Positions 63,151-64,000 of a stretch of 64,000 bases of DNA are shown piece after piece. Both the position numbers and the translations under genes were made by a program. The notes beneath the pieces were generated by a model. That model did no database searches. It had not been told where the DNA came from and saw only the letters and a list, made by a program, of their open reading frames with translations. This DNA is from Pseudoalteromonas luteoviolacea S2607 (GTDB lineage Bacteria > Pseudomonadota > Gammaproteobacteria > Enterobacterales > Alteromonadaceae): contig NZ_AUXV01000026.1 in NCBI RefSeq assembly GCF_001625575.1, positions 62,001 through 126,000 of the forward strand, written 5' to 3'. Position 1 is the first letter of the stretch; every line of letters begins with the position of its first letter.

Positions 63151-64000
63151 ATGATTAAACCTCTGGATTTAAAGCACAGTTTAAATGTGCAACAAAAGTT
63201 GGATATGAAAACCAAGCCGCTTGGCTCTTTGGGAAAACTAGAATCATTGGCTAAACAACTCATTTTGATTTTCTCACAGGGCATGTCAGAGGATGAACTG
63301 GGAGCTGCCGACTTCTCAGTTACTCATCCATGTATTTGTATATTTGCAGGCGACCATGGCATTGCAAGTGAGGGCATATCAATTGCGCCAAGCGAAGTAA
63401 CAGGTCAGATGGTGACAAATTTTGCTCAAGGTGGCGCTGCGATCTGTGTGTTTGCTCGGCAGCTAGGGTGGCATTTAAACGTAGTCGATTGTGGAATTCT
63501 CACACCGCCACACAATAATACCGTGATTGATTGCCGGCTTGGTGCGTCAACGCATTCATTTCATCATCAGGCGGCCATGACCGGTGAGCAACTAGAAATT
63601 GGGTTGGCGAATGCCGCTGCATTGGTTGACGAGGAGCTACAGCGTGGGTGCAACTTATTTGCTTTTGGAGAAATGGGCATAGGTAACACGACGTCAGCGG
63701 CTGCCATATTCATCGCATTGTCTGGAGTTGCTCCAGAACTAGCCGTTGGAAAAGGGACCGGAGTGGCAGACGATGTGGTTAAGAAAAAGCAGCTTTTAAT
63801 TGAGCAGGCCTTGCAATTACACCAGTTATCTCCAGAGCAACCTCTGGATATTCTTCAATGTCTTGGTGGCTTTGAAATCGTGCACCTAGTTGGTGCCATG
63901 CTTGCGGTTGCCAGCGCCCAAAAAGTTATTGTCGTAGATGGTTTTATAGCAACGGCAGCTGCAATGCTGGCAGTTGCCATTGAACCAAATAGTAAAGCCT
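63151..64000 (+). CDS. cobT: nicotinate-nucleotide--dimethylbenzimidazole phosphoribosyltransferase, 5' part
   Basis: CobT makes alpha-ribazole 5'-phosphate from dimethylbenzimidazole and nicotinate mononucleotide for the lower ligand of B12. The first 283 codons are present; the gene runs off the right edge (family length about 350). Visible motifs are KTKPLGSLGKLE near residue 20, FAGDHGIASEGIS near 68, FGEMGIGNTTSAAAIF near 172 and GTGVADDVVKKK near 202. It starts 12 bp after btuC, so it is in the riboswitch-controlled transcript, and the CobC-like phosphatase upstream would act on its product. Confidence 0.93.
   Translation, partial: MIKPLDLKHSLNVQQKLDMKTKPLGSLGKLESLAKQLILIFSQGMSEDELGAADFSVTHPCICIFAGDHGIASEGISIAPSEVTGQMVTNFAQGGAAICVFARQLGWHLNVVDCGILTPPHNNTVIDCRLGASTHSFHHQAAMTGEQLEIGLANAAALVDEELQRGCNLFAFGEMGIGNTTSAAAIFIALSGVAPELAVGKGTGVADDVVKKKQLLIEQALQLHQLSPEQPLDILQCLGGFEIVHLVGAMLAVASAQKVIVVDGFIATAAAMLAVAIEPNSKA

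Noticed and set aside
1-64000. Genomic island, prophage or defence system
   Set aside because: No integrase, transposase, phage, restriction or tRNA-flanked block was seen. Gene content is continuous core metabolism with typical operon packing.

Overview
The window is chromosomal sequence of a marine gammaproteobacterium, most likely Pseudoalteromonas or a close Alteromonadales relative. The grounds are a complete Na+-translocating NADH:quinone reductase operon with its ApbE and NqrM maturation factors, an LPS inner-core block with Kdo kinase, an FbpABC iron transporter, FabV enoyl reductase, a CsrB regulatory RNA and moderately AT-rich DNA. The genus is an inference from gene content, not a measured match. 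I see no rRNA, tRNA, CRISPR array, insertion sequence, prophage or clear genomic island. Almost every gene is an intact housekeeping gene, packed tightly with ATGA or TAATG overlaps.

Layout. 1-6.5 kb: LPS inner core and surface (waaA fragment, Wzi-like outer-membrane protein, gmhA-hldE, kdkA, a family 9 heptosyltransferase, gmhB). 6.8-9.1 kb: threonine catabolism (kbl-tdh), ending in a perfect 3 x 12 bp repeat. 9.2-12.3 kb: glpE-glpG, a FliL-like protein, ubiC-ubiA. 12.3-16.3 kb: a LysR regulator, an HD-GYP response regulator and small conserved proteins. 16.3-21 kb: tsaD, plsY, folB-folK, uppP, a GNAT enzyme and tapT. 21.0-21.4 kb (minus): a CsrB-type RNA with about 24 GGA motifs that carries no protein gene. 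21.7-26.3 kb: fbpABC plus a Dyp-type peroxidase, with a possible Fur box. 26.3-31.3 kb: argR, mdh, serA, rpiA, fau and an unrecognised membrane protein. 31.5-34.6 kb: a secreted S10 carboxypeptidase and a REC-REC-GGDEF protein. 34.6-38.7 kb: glnK-amtB behind a sigma-54-type promoter, then mrcB. 38.7-45.3 kb (minus): a chemoreceptor, hemL, pyrB, hemJ and a ClC channel with a CBS domain.

45.4-52.8 kb: erpA under an IscR-type site, an unlisted 58-residue membrane ORF, a small XRE regulator with a structured leader, ampG-ppiA-yajG, rlmG, alkB, bolA and fabV. 53.2-60.5 kb: nqrABCDEF-apbE-nqrM. 60.5-64 kb: a CobC-like phosphatase, a cobalamin riboswitch, btuD-btuC and the start of cobT, which runs off the window.

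How the genes work together. GmhA, HldE and GmhB supply ADP-heptose for the heptosyltransferase, and WaaA and KdkA place and phosphorylate a single Kdo. NqrB and NqrC need the FMN attached by ApbE, and NqrM is needed for complex maturation. The riboswitch ties B12 uptake and nucleotide-loop assembly to cobalamin level. The most interesting non-coding signals are the csrB gene, the IscR and sigma-54 sites, the leader of the XRE gene with its hairpin plus T-tract, and the tandem repeat at the tdh stop codon.
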